NCBI RefSeq assembly: GCF_003131205.1
Contig: NZ_QFFY01000001.1
Span: 62,001 to 126,000, forward strand
Direction: 5' to 3'
DNA length: 64,000 bases
From: Occallatibacter savannae
GTDB lineage: Bacteria > Acidobacteriota > Terriglobia > Terriglobales > Acidobacteriaceae
The stretch's first letter is position 1; every line of letters starts with the position of its first letter. Shown here in pieces: positions 41,407-48,843 of this stretch. The notes below the pieces were generated by a model. That model was not told the origin of the DNA. It was given only the letters and a program-made list of their open reading frames with translations, and searched no databases. The translations under genes and the position numbers were made by a program.

Positions 41407-42546
41407 TCAGTCACCTAAGATCCGCTCGTAGTACTTCACGTATTTAGGAAGAACAAGGGATGCACAGAAGCGCTTCTGCGCGTCCTTGCGGGCGGCCTCG
41501 CGCATTGCGTTGAGTTTGGACCGCTCTGTGAGAAGCGAGATGGCCCCAGCGGCCATTCCGTCGATGTCGCCCACGGGATAGAGCAGCCCGGTGACGCCGT
41601 GCTCGATGAGCTCTGGAACGCCGCCGACGAGCGTGGCGATCGCGGGGACCTTGCAAGCCATGGCTTCGAGCGCAGCGAGGCCGAAGGACTCGAGAGCGCT
41701 GGGCATGATCATCAGATCCGCGAGAGGAAGCAGCTCGTTGACGCGGTCCTGCTTGCCAAGGAAGTGAACGCGGTCGTTGATCTTGAGGTCGTGCGCGAGC
41801 CACTCGGCGGCGGAGCGGTCAGGGCCGTCGCCAACCAGGATGAGCTGCGAGGGAACTTCGTGCACTACTTGCGCGAAGACCTTGACCACGTCGACGACGC
41901 GCTTCACCGGGCGAAAGTTGGAGAGATGAATGAAGACCGCTTCGTCCGGCTGGGCGAAGCGCGAGCGGGCCAGGGCCCTTGCGCTTTCGTCCGCAATGGG
42001 CGTGTATACATCGCAGTTGACGAAGTTGGGAATCACTTCGATGGGCCGCGAGACGCCGAAGTCGTCCACGGTCTTGTCCTTCAGGTATGTGGAGATGCTG
42101 GTGACGCCGTCACTCTCCTGAATGGCGTAGCGGGTGATGGGAAGATAGCTGCGGTCAAGGCCCACGAGCGTGATATCCGTGCCGTGAAGCGTGGTCACGA
42201 AGGGAAGCTTGCGCCCGCGCGCCGCGAGCATCTGGCGGGCAAGCAGCGCGCTGACGGAGTGCGGAATCGCGTAGTGTACGTGAAGCAGATCGAGGTCGGA
42301 GAATTCCGCGACTTCAGCCATGCGCGACGCGAGGGCGAGATCGTAGGGTGGGAACTCGAAGAGCGGATAGCTGGAGACGGGAACCTCGTGATAGAAGATG
42401 CCGTCGTCGCGGCCGCTGAGCCGAAAAGGCTGTGAGTAGGAGATGAAATGGACCTCGTGCCCCGAGGCGGCGAGTTCGATGCCGAGTTCGGTGGCTACAA
42501 CTCCTGAGCCGCCGTAGGTTGGATAACAGGTGATGCCGATGCGCAT
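41407..42546 (-). CDS. bshA: N-acetyl-alpha-D-glucosaminyl L-malate synthase BshA
   Basis: GT4 glycosyltransferase of 379 residues that joins UDP-GlcNAc and L-malate, the first step of bacillithiol synthesis. The start is typical of BshA: R-I-G-I-T-C-Y-P-T-Y-G-G-S-G-V-V-A-T-E-L, with V-H-Y-A-I-P-H-S-V-S-A. The C-terminal half has the GT4 donor site (S-x-x-E-S-F-G-L-A-A-L-E-A-M-A-C). ATG 42546 is used since AAGG lies eight bases upstream. The deacetylase-like gene next to it could supply the second step, but it is a different family from BshB and this is only a suggestion. Confidence 0.92.
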   Translation of the reverse strand: MRIGITCYPTYGGSGVVATELGIELAASGHEVHFISYSQPFRLSGRDDGIFYHEVPVSSYPLFEFPPYDLALASRMAEVAEFSDLDLLHVHYAIPHSVSALLARQMLAARGRKLPFVTTLHGTDITLVGLDRSYLPITRYAIQESDGVTSISTYLKDKTVDDFGVSRPIEVIPNFVNCDVYTPIADESARALARSRFAQPDEAVFIHLSNFRPVKRVVDVVKVFAQVVHEVPSQLILVGDGPDRSAAEWLAHDLKINDRVHFLGKQDRVNELLPLADLMIMPSALESFGLAALEAMACKVPAIATLVGGVPELIEHGVTGLLYPVGDIDGMAAGAISLLTERSKLNAMREAARKDAQKRFCASLVLPKYVKYYERILGD

Positions 42547-42665
42547 TGCGCCGCCTTGCAAGATGCTGTTGTTGTTGTCGTTTTGGTTAATTCGTGTCGG
42601 AGGACGTCTGTGGGATTGGACGATAAGGAGCAAAACAAAGATGCAGAAGGTGACCGATGCGCGGA

Positions 42666-43532
42666 TCAGGTGACCGGCTGCTGCGCGGTTGGGTGGAGTC
42701 CGGCGAAGGAGACGAGTTCGAGTCCGGCATAGCCCTTGATTGCAACCAGTGCGTTGCGTTCGATCTCGCGCGACTCGAGGAGGCGCGTGTTGGCGCGGGC
42801 AAGAGCTTCATCGCGATAGCCGGGGTGGGAGACGAATTCAAATGTGCCGTCGGGCATCGAGGAGATGAGAGCGTGAACGACGGAGAGATCGAGCGTTCCG
42901 GTAGCCAGCACGCCGACTGAGCCGTCGGTGGTCACGAACCCCTCGCGTGCAACAATGCGGCGGAAGCGGCGCTCGAGGCGGCGAAGAAGCAGGACCTCGG
43001 CGCGGCGGGTGTCGGGTGCGTTGACGGTGGCGTTGATGCTCCAGAGAGGCTCGAAGGGGTTGCGGATTGCGCGTATGCCTGCGGCGCGGGCGGCCCGCAA
43101 AACAGGGCCGAGCACTCCGGGGAACATGTGCAGATGCTTGTGCGTGTCCACATGGGTGAGGCGAAGCCCGAAGCTCTGCAGCGAGGCGATCTGCGCGGCG
43201 GCTTCAGCTTCGATCTGAGATGGGCGGATGCGGCCGCTGTAGAGTCGCTTGAGAAACTCGCCGATCGTCGGGTAAAGCGCTCCCGTGTTGCTGTCGATCA
43301 GCGACGAGATGCGTGCTGGATCGGATGTGGGGGCGCCATTGACAAGGACGACATGGCAGCCGACGCCGAGGGTAGGCATGGCGAGGGCCATTTTGACGGC
43401 CTCTTCGGTGGCGGCAGCCCGCGCCATCATCGTCGCGCTGGTGAGTACCTCGGCAGCATGAAGCTCGAGGATGGCGCGGTTGACTCCGGGGGCCATCCCG
43501 AAATCATCGGCATTGACGATGAGGCGAGGCAC
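42666..43532 (-). CDS. ChbG/HpnK-like (YdjC-fold) carbohydrate deacetylase
   Basis: Cytosolic metal-dependent deacetylase of 288 residues. The metal site starts N-A-D9-D10-F-G, and a His cluster T-H-V-D-T-H-K-H-L-H-M follows (residues about 125-136). HpnK acts in hopanoid side-chain steps, ChbG on chitooligosaccharides; these cannot be separated here. It is on the same strand as bshA, 119 bp upstream, so both might be in one transcript. A terminator-like block precedes the tRNA on the other side. Confidence 0.9.
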   Translation of the reverse strand: MPRLIVNADDFGMAPGVNRAILELHAAEVLTSATMMARAAATEEAVKMALAMPTLGVGCHVVLVNGAPTSDPARISSLIDSNTGALYPTIGEFLKRLYSGRIRPSQIEAEAAAQIASLQSFGLRLTHVDTHKHLHMFPGVLGPVLRAARAAGIRAIRNPFEPLWSINATVNAPDTRRAEVLLLRRLERRFRRIVAREGFVTTDGSVGVLATGTLDLSVVHALISSMPDGTFEFVSHPGYRDEALARANTRLLESREIERNALVAIKGYAGLELVSFAGLHPTAQQPVT

Positions 43533-43665
43533 GGGGATAGATTATCAATCCCGTGAGAAAAACGGTTTGCTATGTGGTGGATGGGGGCCGTCGCCTTGTG
43601 TCCGGGCCAGATTCACAAGGCTGTTATGATGGAGGAAGCCCCGCGTACGGGGTCCCCACCGGAGT

Positions 43666-43742
43666 GGGCGGCTAGCTCAGCTGGTTAGAGCGCCTGCCTT
43701 ACAAGCAGGAAGTCGGGGGTTCGAGTCCCTCGCTGCCCACCA
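43666..43742 (+). tRNA. tRNA-Val (anticodon TAC), CCA encoded
   Basis: Complete cloverleaf: acceptor GGGCGGC/GCTGCCC (one G-T pair), D arm with AGCTCAG, anticodon stem CCTGC/GCAGG around loop CTTACAA with anticodon TAC, T arm GGGGG-TTCGAGT-CCCTC, then discriminator A and encoded CCA. It reads GTA codons. Its last 22 bases are duplicated 98 bp downstream (43817-43838). Confidence 0.96.
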
Positions 43743-43816
43743 ATCTATGACAAGGGTCCTTCCGGTGCGCGTCAGGATTTCGCCTGCGGGCTCAGACGCC
43801 CGCAAAAACGGCTCAA

Positions 43817-43838
43817 GTTCGAGTCCCTCGCTGCCCAC
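43817..43838 (+). repeat. Copy of the tRNA-Val 3-prime end (possible attachment-site scar)
   Basis: An exact 22-bp copy of tRNA bases 43719-43740 (T-arm through discriminator), direct orientation, 98 bp apart. It stops before the second C of CCA. No integrase or cargo gene lies between the copies. Confidence 0.85.
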
Positions 43839-43863
43839 AATCGCATCGCGCTGCTGCGCGATG

Positions 43864-43898
43864 CAGCTCTCAGTCATCAGTTCTCAGTCTTTAGTTCA
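43864..43898. repeat. Heptad repeat, 5 units (CAGTNNT)
   Basis: Units CAGCTCT, CAGTCAT, CAGTTCT, CAGTCTT and TAGTTCA, a further member of the heptad family, here downstream of an RNA gene. Confidence 0.8.
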
Positions 43899-44041
43899 AC
43901 TTCCGACGTGCACGGGCTGCCCGCCCTGGTTCGAAGGCTGTTCGCCGGGGGGAGCTAGTTGCGTGTTTAGACCTAAACAGCGACGAATCGTATTCACGTG
44001 AGCAAAGGATGAGGCATCGAAGGTTTGCATGGAGATTAGTT

Positions 44042-44260
44042 ATGCGGGCCTCGTTGTCAAAAGAGTTTGGAAATAGAGTAAAGAACGTTCTGGAGAATGT
44101 TGAAAAGAGATCGGGAGTGGCGTCGGACGATCCGGACTTTGTGGCGCTCAGGTGTTTGCTGAAAAGGCGAGTACGGGAGATGGCGAACGCAAAACACGGC
44201 GAGAGGCCGATCGTGCGCGACTGGACACGAGGGCGGCTGCACAGGCGGGCCTCGATCTAA
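44042..44260 (+). CDS. Small basic protein of unknown function
   Basis: A 72-residue frame with GGAG seven bases before the ATG. The product is basic and helical, ending R-R-A-S-I, and contains K-N-V-L-E-N-V-E-K-R. Without a family match, expression is the main question. Confidence 0.6.
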   Translation: MRASLSKEFGNRVKNVLENVEKRSGVASDDPDFVALRCLLKRRVREMANAKHGERPIVRDWTRGRLHRRASI

Positions 44261-44295
44261 ACCGGCACCAGCCCCAGGGCCATTGCAGCTAGAGA

Positions 44296-44526
44296 TCAGC
44301 GGGAGTGAGTGCCTGTGAGCAGCGGACGCGCGGGTGAATTGATGGCAACGCGAGCAGGGGGAAGTGGTCGGGACGCATCTTCCTCGCGAGTGGCGATGAC
44401 GCCGTCGTAAAACGGCGAGCAAGAGCCCTTTTCAGGGCAAGCGATCCAGCGGTCGGCGAGCTTGTGTACCGTGAAGCCGAAGATCTCGATTGCAACATCA
44501 CCCTGGCTGCAGTAAGGACAAATCAT
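44296..44526 (-). CDS. Small zinc-ribbon-like protein
   Basis: A 76-residue protein with four Cys (C3, C6, C30, C36) in C-P-Y-C and C-P-E-K-G-S-C, a likely zinc site. GGAGG lies six bases before the ATG. The C-terminal half is low-complexity and Arg/Pro-rich. Function unknown. Confidence 0.65.
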   Translation of the reverse strand: MICPYCSQGDVAIEIFGFTVHKLADRWIACPEKGSCSPFYDGVIATREEDASRPLPPARVAINSPARPLLTGTHSR

Positions 44527-44642
44527 CTCGCGCCTCCGCGTGTGAGGCCTAAGATTGGTGGAAAAGGTTTGTACCTTCAACTGGGGAGATTCCCGGGTAC
44601 GTATCCGTTCTCTGTTGAAAACGCCTCCGGGACCCGACACGA

Positions 44643-45536
44643 TCAGGCTCGAGTCGCACTGACCAGAAAATAGGCGAGGGGGCCGACGGGGAACCCTACC
44701 AACGGGAGCAGCACTGGCGCGAGAACGTTGTTCCACCGCGCCTGGGTCATCTTGCGTGGACCGAACAGGACGTCCGTCAGCAGGAACTTCATCGTGACGA
44801 ACGGTACGTGGAACACAGAAGGGCTGACGCCGGCCTGCATGCGTTCAACAGTGATGTCGCGAAATCCGGCATTGCGCAGCTCCTCGGCAAAGGCCCGAAT
44901 GTCGCCGAGCGTCTCGATCACCCAGCACTCGCAGAGCTTGCGGAATATGGCGCGCTGCGGTCCGCGGAACCTGCCCTGACTGATGAAGCCATCGGCAACA
45001 ACAAGGCGGCCTCCGGGACGAAGCAGCCGATGAGCTTCGCGAATGAGACGCGACTTGCCGGAACCTGTTCCGTAGCAACTGCTCTCAAGCGCATAGACTG
45101 CGTCGTAGTTCATTGATGGATAGCCGGTGTCTTCGTAGTTGGCAAGCGCAAGGCGGATGTGCGAGGTCCCGGCAGCGGATTGGTTGAGCCGGCGGCCCTG
45201 CTCGAGTTGCCAGGGAACGAGAGTGATGCCGTGCAGCTCCGCGTTGGGTAGCTTGCGCGCAATCGTGCGGAGCGTCGCCCCGAGCCCGCATCCCATATCG
45301 AGAACCCGCGGAGCGCCGCCCGATGAGATGCGAAGGCGGTCCAGAACCTCGCAGTTCATCTGCTCCAGCATTGCTTCTCGGTCGAAGGGATTCATGCCTG
45401 AACGGTAGTAGCCGAAGTGCATGTTGAACCCTGGGCTCCAGGCGGCGTAGTCGGGACCGGCCTCCTCGTAGTAGCGCTGGAATCTCTCTTCTGAGAGAGA
45501 TGAAGCGAGCGTCGCGGCTGTAATGGTCTGCGCCAT
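44643..45536 (-). CDS. SAM-dependent methyltransferase (class I, fatty-acid/terpenoid-type)
   Basis: A 297-residue enzyme with the SAM loop V-L-D-M-G-C-G-L-G-A-T (about 78-88) and A-L-E-S-S-C-Y (motif near 152). The segment N-M-H-F-G-Y-Y and a C-terminal hydrophobic stretch (about 265-292) recall the cyclopropane-synthase/tocopherol-type group, suggesting a lipid-like substrate and membrane association. It overlaps the GbsR/MarR gene by one base, so the two are coupled and probably controlled by it. Confidence 0.85.
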   Translation of the reverse strand: MAQTITAATLASSLSEERFQRYYEEAGPDYAAWSPGFNMHFGYYRSGMNPFDREAMLEQMNCEVLDRLRISSGGAPRVLDMGCGLGATLRTIARKLPNAELHGITLVPWQLEQGRRLNQSAAGTSHIRLALANYEDTGYPSMNYDAVYALESSCYGTGSGKSRLIREAHRLLRPGGRLVVADGFISQGRFRGPQRAIFRKLCECWVIETLGDIRAFAEELRNAGFRDITVERMQAGVSPSVFHVPFVTMKFLLTDVLFGPRKMTQARWNNVLAPVLLPLVGFPVGPLAYFLVSATRA

Positions 45537-46081
45537 CAGTCGAGTCTCCGGCGGCGGGCTTTGGGCAGCATGCGCGTGATGCCGCTGCCAATGCTGATGA
45601 TGGAGTGCAGCGTGGCGGGAGGGAGCTTCTTCACCTGCGCGTACCAGCCGTGCAGTTCCTCGAGGAAGAGGTGCATCGCGTTGATGCGGGCGGCCACGAT
45701 GGGCTGTGCAGGGCGCTCGGTGCGAGCCTCGTTGACCAGCCGCTGCAGCATGGTCATGGTGGGGAGAATCTCCCGCTCAACGCGTTGCTCGACCACCGTC
45801 AGAAAAAGTGTCCACACATCGGAGGACGTGCGGAAGTAGTCGCGGCGGTCGCCCATACGGCTCTCGATCTGCACCAGGTCCCAGTTCTGCAGTTCCTTGA
45901 GGCTGGTGCTGACGTTGGAGCGCGCCACCGAGAGCGCGTCGGAAATGTCTTCGGCAGTGAGGGGTTCGGGCGAGAGATAGAGCAGCGCGTGGACCTGGGC
46001 GACGGTTCGGTTGACCCCCCAGCGGGTGCCCATTTCGCCCCAGTGGAGAATGAATTCCTGCATGGAGTTGCTGAGCGTCAT
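45536..46081 (-). CDS. GbsR/MarR-family regulator of the methyltransferase operon
   Basis: A 181-residue winged-helix regulator: N-R-T-V-A-Q-V-H-A-L-L-Y-L-S at the start of the DNA-binding domain, L-S-V-A-R-S-N-V-S-T-S-L-K-E-L as recognition helix, G-D-R-R-D-Y-F in the wing. The long helical C-terminal part matches the GbsR subgroup. It is the first gene of the operon and has a perfect operator palindrome just upstream, implying autorepression. Confidence 0.92.
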   Translation of the reverse strand: MTLSNSMQEFILHWGEMGTRWGVNRTVAQVHALLYLSPEPLTAEDISDALSVARSNVSTSLKELQNWDLVQIESRMGDRRDYFRTSSDVWTLFLTVVEQRVEREILPTMTMLQRLVNEARTERPAQPIVAARINAMHLFLEELHGWYAQVKKLPPATLHSIISIGSGITRMLPKARRRRLD

Positions 46082-46096
46082 GCGTCCAGTATAACA

Positions 46097-46122
46097 GATA
46101 TTTCTGTAAGGACAGAAATATC
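46097..46122. promoter_or_regulatory. Perfect 26-bp operator palindrome of the GbsR/MarR regulator
   Basis: GATATTTCTGT and its exact complement ACAGAAATATC flank AAGG, 16 bp upstream of the regulator start. Its AT-richness and symmetry make it the likely autoregulatory binding site. Confidence 0.85.
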
Positions 46123-46182
46123 AGAATTAATCAGCAGGTCGCTCATGACGGAACCGGCACTGGGTAAATCAGGGCCAGGCGG

Positions 46183-46428
46183 TCAACGAGAGATGTGGTC
46201 GTTTCGTGCGTATTTCTTCGTGAGTTTACGGACGAGAAGGAAGCCGGCCGCGGCAAACGACAGGAAGAAGGCGATGACGATGAATGGGAGGGCATCTTCG
46301 CCGGTGGAGTGTCCCTGGAGATTCTGAGGGAAGATCAAAGGCCAGAAGATGAAGACGATTTCAGTCCCGACGAGTGAGGTGATGAGCCCGGCGAGGACGC
46401 AGAGAAGATTCCGCCAGAATCTGCTCAT
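46183..46428 (-). CDS. Small two-helix membrane protein
   Basis: An 81-residue protein with two hydrophobic segments (about 5-31 and 46-66) and a basic tail (R-K-L-T-K-K-Y). Function unknown. It stands alone between the regulator and the GH172-like gene. Confidence 0.7.
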   Translation of the reverse strand: MSRFWRNLLCVLAGLITSLVGTEIVFIFWPLIFPQNLQGHSTGEDALPFIVIAFFLSFAAAGFLLVRKLTKKYARNDHISR

Positions 46429-46586
46429 GAGGGCAGCTCCGTTTCGAAGAAGTTACCGGAGCATATCACATACAAATCCCAAAGCTGGATCTACCGAAGA
46501 AGCTGAAGGCCGGATCATAGGCAGCCCGCGTGGTCTGCTCAGATCCGGCCTTTTGACGACTTCGATTGTTGATCAGTTCCATGCCG

Positions 46587-47783
46587 TCAGGACATGATGA
46601 CTTTAGGCACGCGCTCTTCCGTTGATGGGAGCTTTGGGAATTCGGCGTGGGGCTCGGTCTGGTACCAGTAGCCGACCGAGTAGAAATTGTCGGCGCGGTC
46701 GTTGCCATGGCCGTGCTCGATGGTGACCTTGATCGACTTCTCGAAGGTGATGAAGCTTTCGGTGTGCCAGCGGTACAGGCAGTAGCGTCCACCGACGCGC
46801 TCTGCATCGACAATGAACGGCGCGCCCTGGCGCTGGTTGGCAAAGGCATTGCCGCGGAAGTCCCATGCACCGTTGTAGTAGTCCTCGGTACCGGTGCCGT
46901 TGATGACAGGCTGCTGCTCGCCGTCGATGAAGATCATGTCGTCGCCTTCTCCAAACCATCCGTCGGCGTTCTGCAGAACACCCTGCGTAACGCCGACAAA
47001 GTGGCCGCGACCCGTAGCCTCGAAGAAGACGTAGTTGTCGGCGCCGCTGAGATTCTTGCCGCTGGTGTCGGAGGATTTTTTGCACGGCGCAGACTGGCGG
47101 TACTGGGCGTGGAAGCGGCCGAGGTTGGGCGGCAGCGCGGAAACGGTGGTGTAGTCGATGGCGAAATAGAGATTGTTGGTGCGAACTTTTCCTTCGTTGG
47201 TAAGTGTGATGCGGGCAGCGGAATCAAAGGGCATCTGAAAGTAGCTGTTGAGAGCCTTCATGGGTGCCACAGCAAGCAGCGCAGACTGGTAGGTGAAGTA
47301 TTCGCCGAGCATCAGGCCGAAGAAGTCGCCAATGGGAGCCTCGATCGAGGGGCTGGATTCGCCGTCCCACCAGGCGCGCAGGACGAGGTTCTTGAGATGC
47401 ATTTTGTCATCAGAGTTGATGGTGAACCAGATGTGCGTGATGACGCCCGGTCCTTTGATGTCGAGAAGTGTGGCGGAGGCGCCGGGCTCAACAGCAACCC
47501 AGTCATCGTTGCCGCCTGTGCGATCCCAGCTCGAGGAGCGGTGGCATTTGTAGTCGCGCAGGCGAGCCATGGCGAAGAGCGCGTCGGGAGCTGCCGGCGG
47601 TCCAACGGGAGCGGCCGGTTCTGCGACTTTCTTTTTGCTCTGGGCGGAAGCAATGGGATCGACGCCGAGCAGAGCGCCCGCGGCGGCGAGGGTGCCGATT
47701 ACTTTGCGGCGAGTCGGAGCGGCGGTCGATTCGATTGCGGACGGGAGTGGTTCAGAGAATTCAGTCGGATTCGTGGGAGGCAT
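46587..47783 (-). CDS. GH172 (DUF2961)-like glycosidase, probably exported
   Basis: A 398-residue protein matching DUF2961, a family since classed as GH172 with alpha-D-fructofuranosidase and difructose-anhydride activities. Two Glu, E279 in G-E-G-D-D and E300 in G-T-E-D-Y-Y, are 21 residues apart, the same spacing I recall for the catalytic pair of the characterised enzyme (E270/E291). The N-terminus has T-R-R-K-V-I-G-T-L-A-A-A-G-A, a Tat-like signal with two adjacent Arg, so it is probably exported folded. Actual substrate is open. It is a single gene, with no sugar transporter beside it. Confidence 0.87.
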   Translation of the reverse strand: MPPTNPTEFSEPLPSAIESTAAPTRRKVIGTLAAAGALLGVDPIASAQSKKKVAEPAAPVGPPAAPDALFAMARLRDYKCHRSSSWDRTGGNDDWVAVEPGASATLLDIKGPGVITHIWFTINSDDKMHLKNLVLRAWWDGESSPSIEAPIGDFFGLMLGEYFTYQSALLAVAPMKALNSYFQMPFDSAARITLTNEGKVRTNNLYFAIDYTTVSALPPNLGRFHAQYRQSAPCKKSSDTSGKNLSGADNYVFFEATGRGHFVGVTQGVLQNADGWFGEGDDMIFIDGEQQPVINGTGTEDYYNGAWDFRGNAFANQRQGAPFIVDAERVGGRYCLYRWHTESFITFEKSIKVTIEHGHGNDRADNFYSVGYWYQTEPHAEFPKLPSTEERVPKVIMS

Positions 47784-47859
47784 GACAGCTCCTTGGGTTT
47801 CAGCGATTCATAAAGCGCTTCGCGAAGACGATTCAATATAGCAGGGCACAAGGCAGTGC

Positions 47860-48402
47860 TCATTTTTCCGGCGTCCTTTGTTTTGTGCGTGAGGCAAGAG
47901 ATGTCTCAATGGCTTGTTGCCACTCATAGGCCGCGGACTTATCGCCCACCGTGAGCCTCGTGACATGTTCGTTGCCTTCGACGGTGAGGGCAGTGCGCGT
48001 ATAGAGGACGTGGACCCGAGTGGAATTGGCCGCCGTTGAGATGAAGCGGACATCGATCGTCGTGACCATGACCCCCGGCATGAAGTAGGCGTAGATGAAG
48101 TGACGGCCTTCGAGATCGTAGAGCGTGTTGACCCACGTGGCGGTCACCGGGCCGTGCTGGACAGTGAAGACAGCGCCCTGTTCATCATGGGCGGGCTGCG
48201 GATATACGAAGTGCGGATCCCAGTGCGGACCGGCCCAGGCGCGTTCGCCTTCCGGGCCGAAGAGAGGTGCGGTTTCGGCGTAGGGCAGAGGAACGGTGAT
48301 GTCGAATGCGGTCTGCGTGTGCAGGAGCTGGCTGGCTGGAGCGGGAGACTGCGCGAGCGCAGAAGCGCCGAGAGCGGCGGCGATGACCAGTGCGGGCTTC
48401 AT
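47860..48402 (-). CDS. Secreted protein of unknown function, operon with the small DNA-binding protein
   Basis: A 180-residue protein with a signal peptide ending near A-L-A-Q (residue 18). The mature part contains F-D-I-T-V-P-L-P-Y, H-W-D-P-H-F-V-Y-P and V-H-V-L-Y-T-R-T-A-L and is predicted beta-rich, suggesting an SRPBCC/START-like ligand-binding fold. Residues after 165 are charged. It overlaps the upstream small protein's stop by four bases (ATGA), so translation is coupled. Confidence 0.78.
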   Translation of the reverse strand: MKPALVIAAALGASALAQSPAPASQLLHTQTAFDITVPLPYAETAPLFGPEGERAWAGPHWDPHFVYPQPAHDEQGAVFTVQHGPVTATWVNTLYDLEGRHFIYAYFMPGVMVTTIDVRFISTAANSTRVHVLYTRTALTVEGNEHVTRLTVGDKSAAYEWQQAIETSLASRTKQRTPEK

Positions 48403-48674
48403 CGTTTGCGCTCCTTGAGGTGATGGCTGTCCGAGGCCTTCAGTGTCATGCCGTAGAGGGTTTTGAACTGCTCGATTTCCTTGAGCGTTTGCGGCGAGAA
48501 CGGCGCTTTGCCTTCAAAGGCGTGGAGAACGATGCCCTCGAGCAGGTCGCCGAGGGTCATATCCTTCTGTTCGGCGATGGCTTTAAGGACCTTGAGCATG
48601 CGTTTTTCAAGCCGAACGCCGGTCTGCACGCGTTCGACTTCGACGAGAGGGTGGTCTTGCTTTTCCGCTGTCAT
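48399..48674 (-). CDS. Small predicted ribbon-helix-helix-like DNA-binding protein
   Basis: A 91-residue protein: charged N-terminal region with V-E-V-E-R-V-Q-T-G-V-R-L, a short strand-like piece followed by E-K-R-M-L-K-V-L-K-A-I-A-E-Q-K and L-G-D-L-L-E-G-I-V as two helices. This pattern fits ribbon-helix-helix regulators. ATG 48674 is used; a TTG at 48710 would extend through the octad repeats. It probably autoregulates through those repeats, and it is coupled to the secreted-protein gene downstream. Confidence 0.68.
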   Translation of the reverse strand: MTAEKQDHPLVEVERVQTGVRLEKRMLKVLKAIAEQKDMTLGDLLEGIVLHAFEGKAPFSPQTLKEIEQFKTLYGMTLKASDSHHLKERKR

Positions 48675-48677
48675 GTG

Positions 48678-48699
48678 TACCAAGGTACCAAAATACCAA
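48678..48699. promoter_or_regulatory. Three TACCAA octad repeats upstream of the small DNA-binding gene
   Basis: TACCAA at 48678-48683, 48686-48691 and 48694-48699: same strand, exact 8-bp period. Such iterons are typical operators of ribbon-helix-helix repressors. They begin four bases upstream of the start codon. Confidence 0.75.
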
Positions 48700-48843
48700 G
48701 ATAGCTGCAAGTTTTTGAATTTATGCCGGGCCTGTTTTCACGAAATGCGATGGATCACGGTCTGTCACTCGCCAATCGTGGTGGGGCCTGTTATGGTCGA
48801 TTTGGCAGAAGAAATGAACCCACCCTAGGAATGCACCGAGCGC

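Larger units (their letters stand above)
43743..44041. other. Gap after the tRNA with duplicated tRNA 3-prime end and heptads
   Basis: No gene seen. It contains the 22-bp tRNA-end copy (43817-43838) and a five-unit heptad array (43864-43898). Confidence 0.75.

Noticed and set aside
43611..43630. Promoter before the tRNA
   Set aside because: A TATGAT is present at 43625-43630 but no -35 at acceptable spacing was found.
48711..48843. Mn-sensing riboswitch before the Nramp gene
   Set aside because: No matching conserved loops or stem arrangement found by eye.
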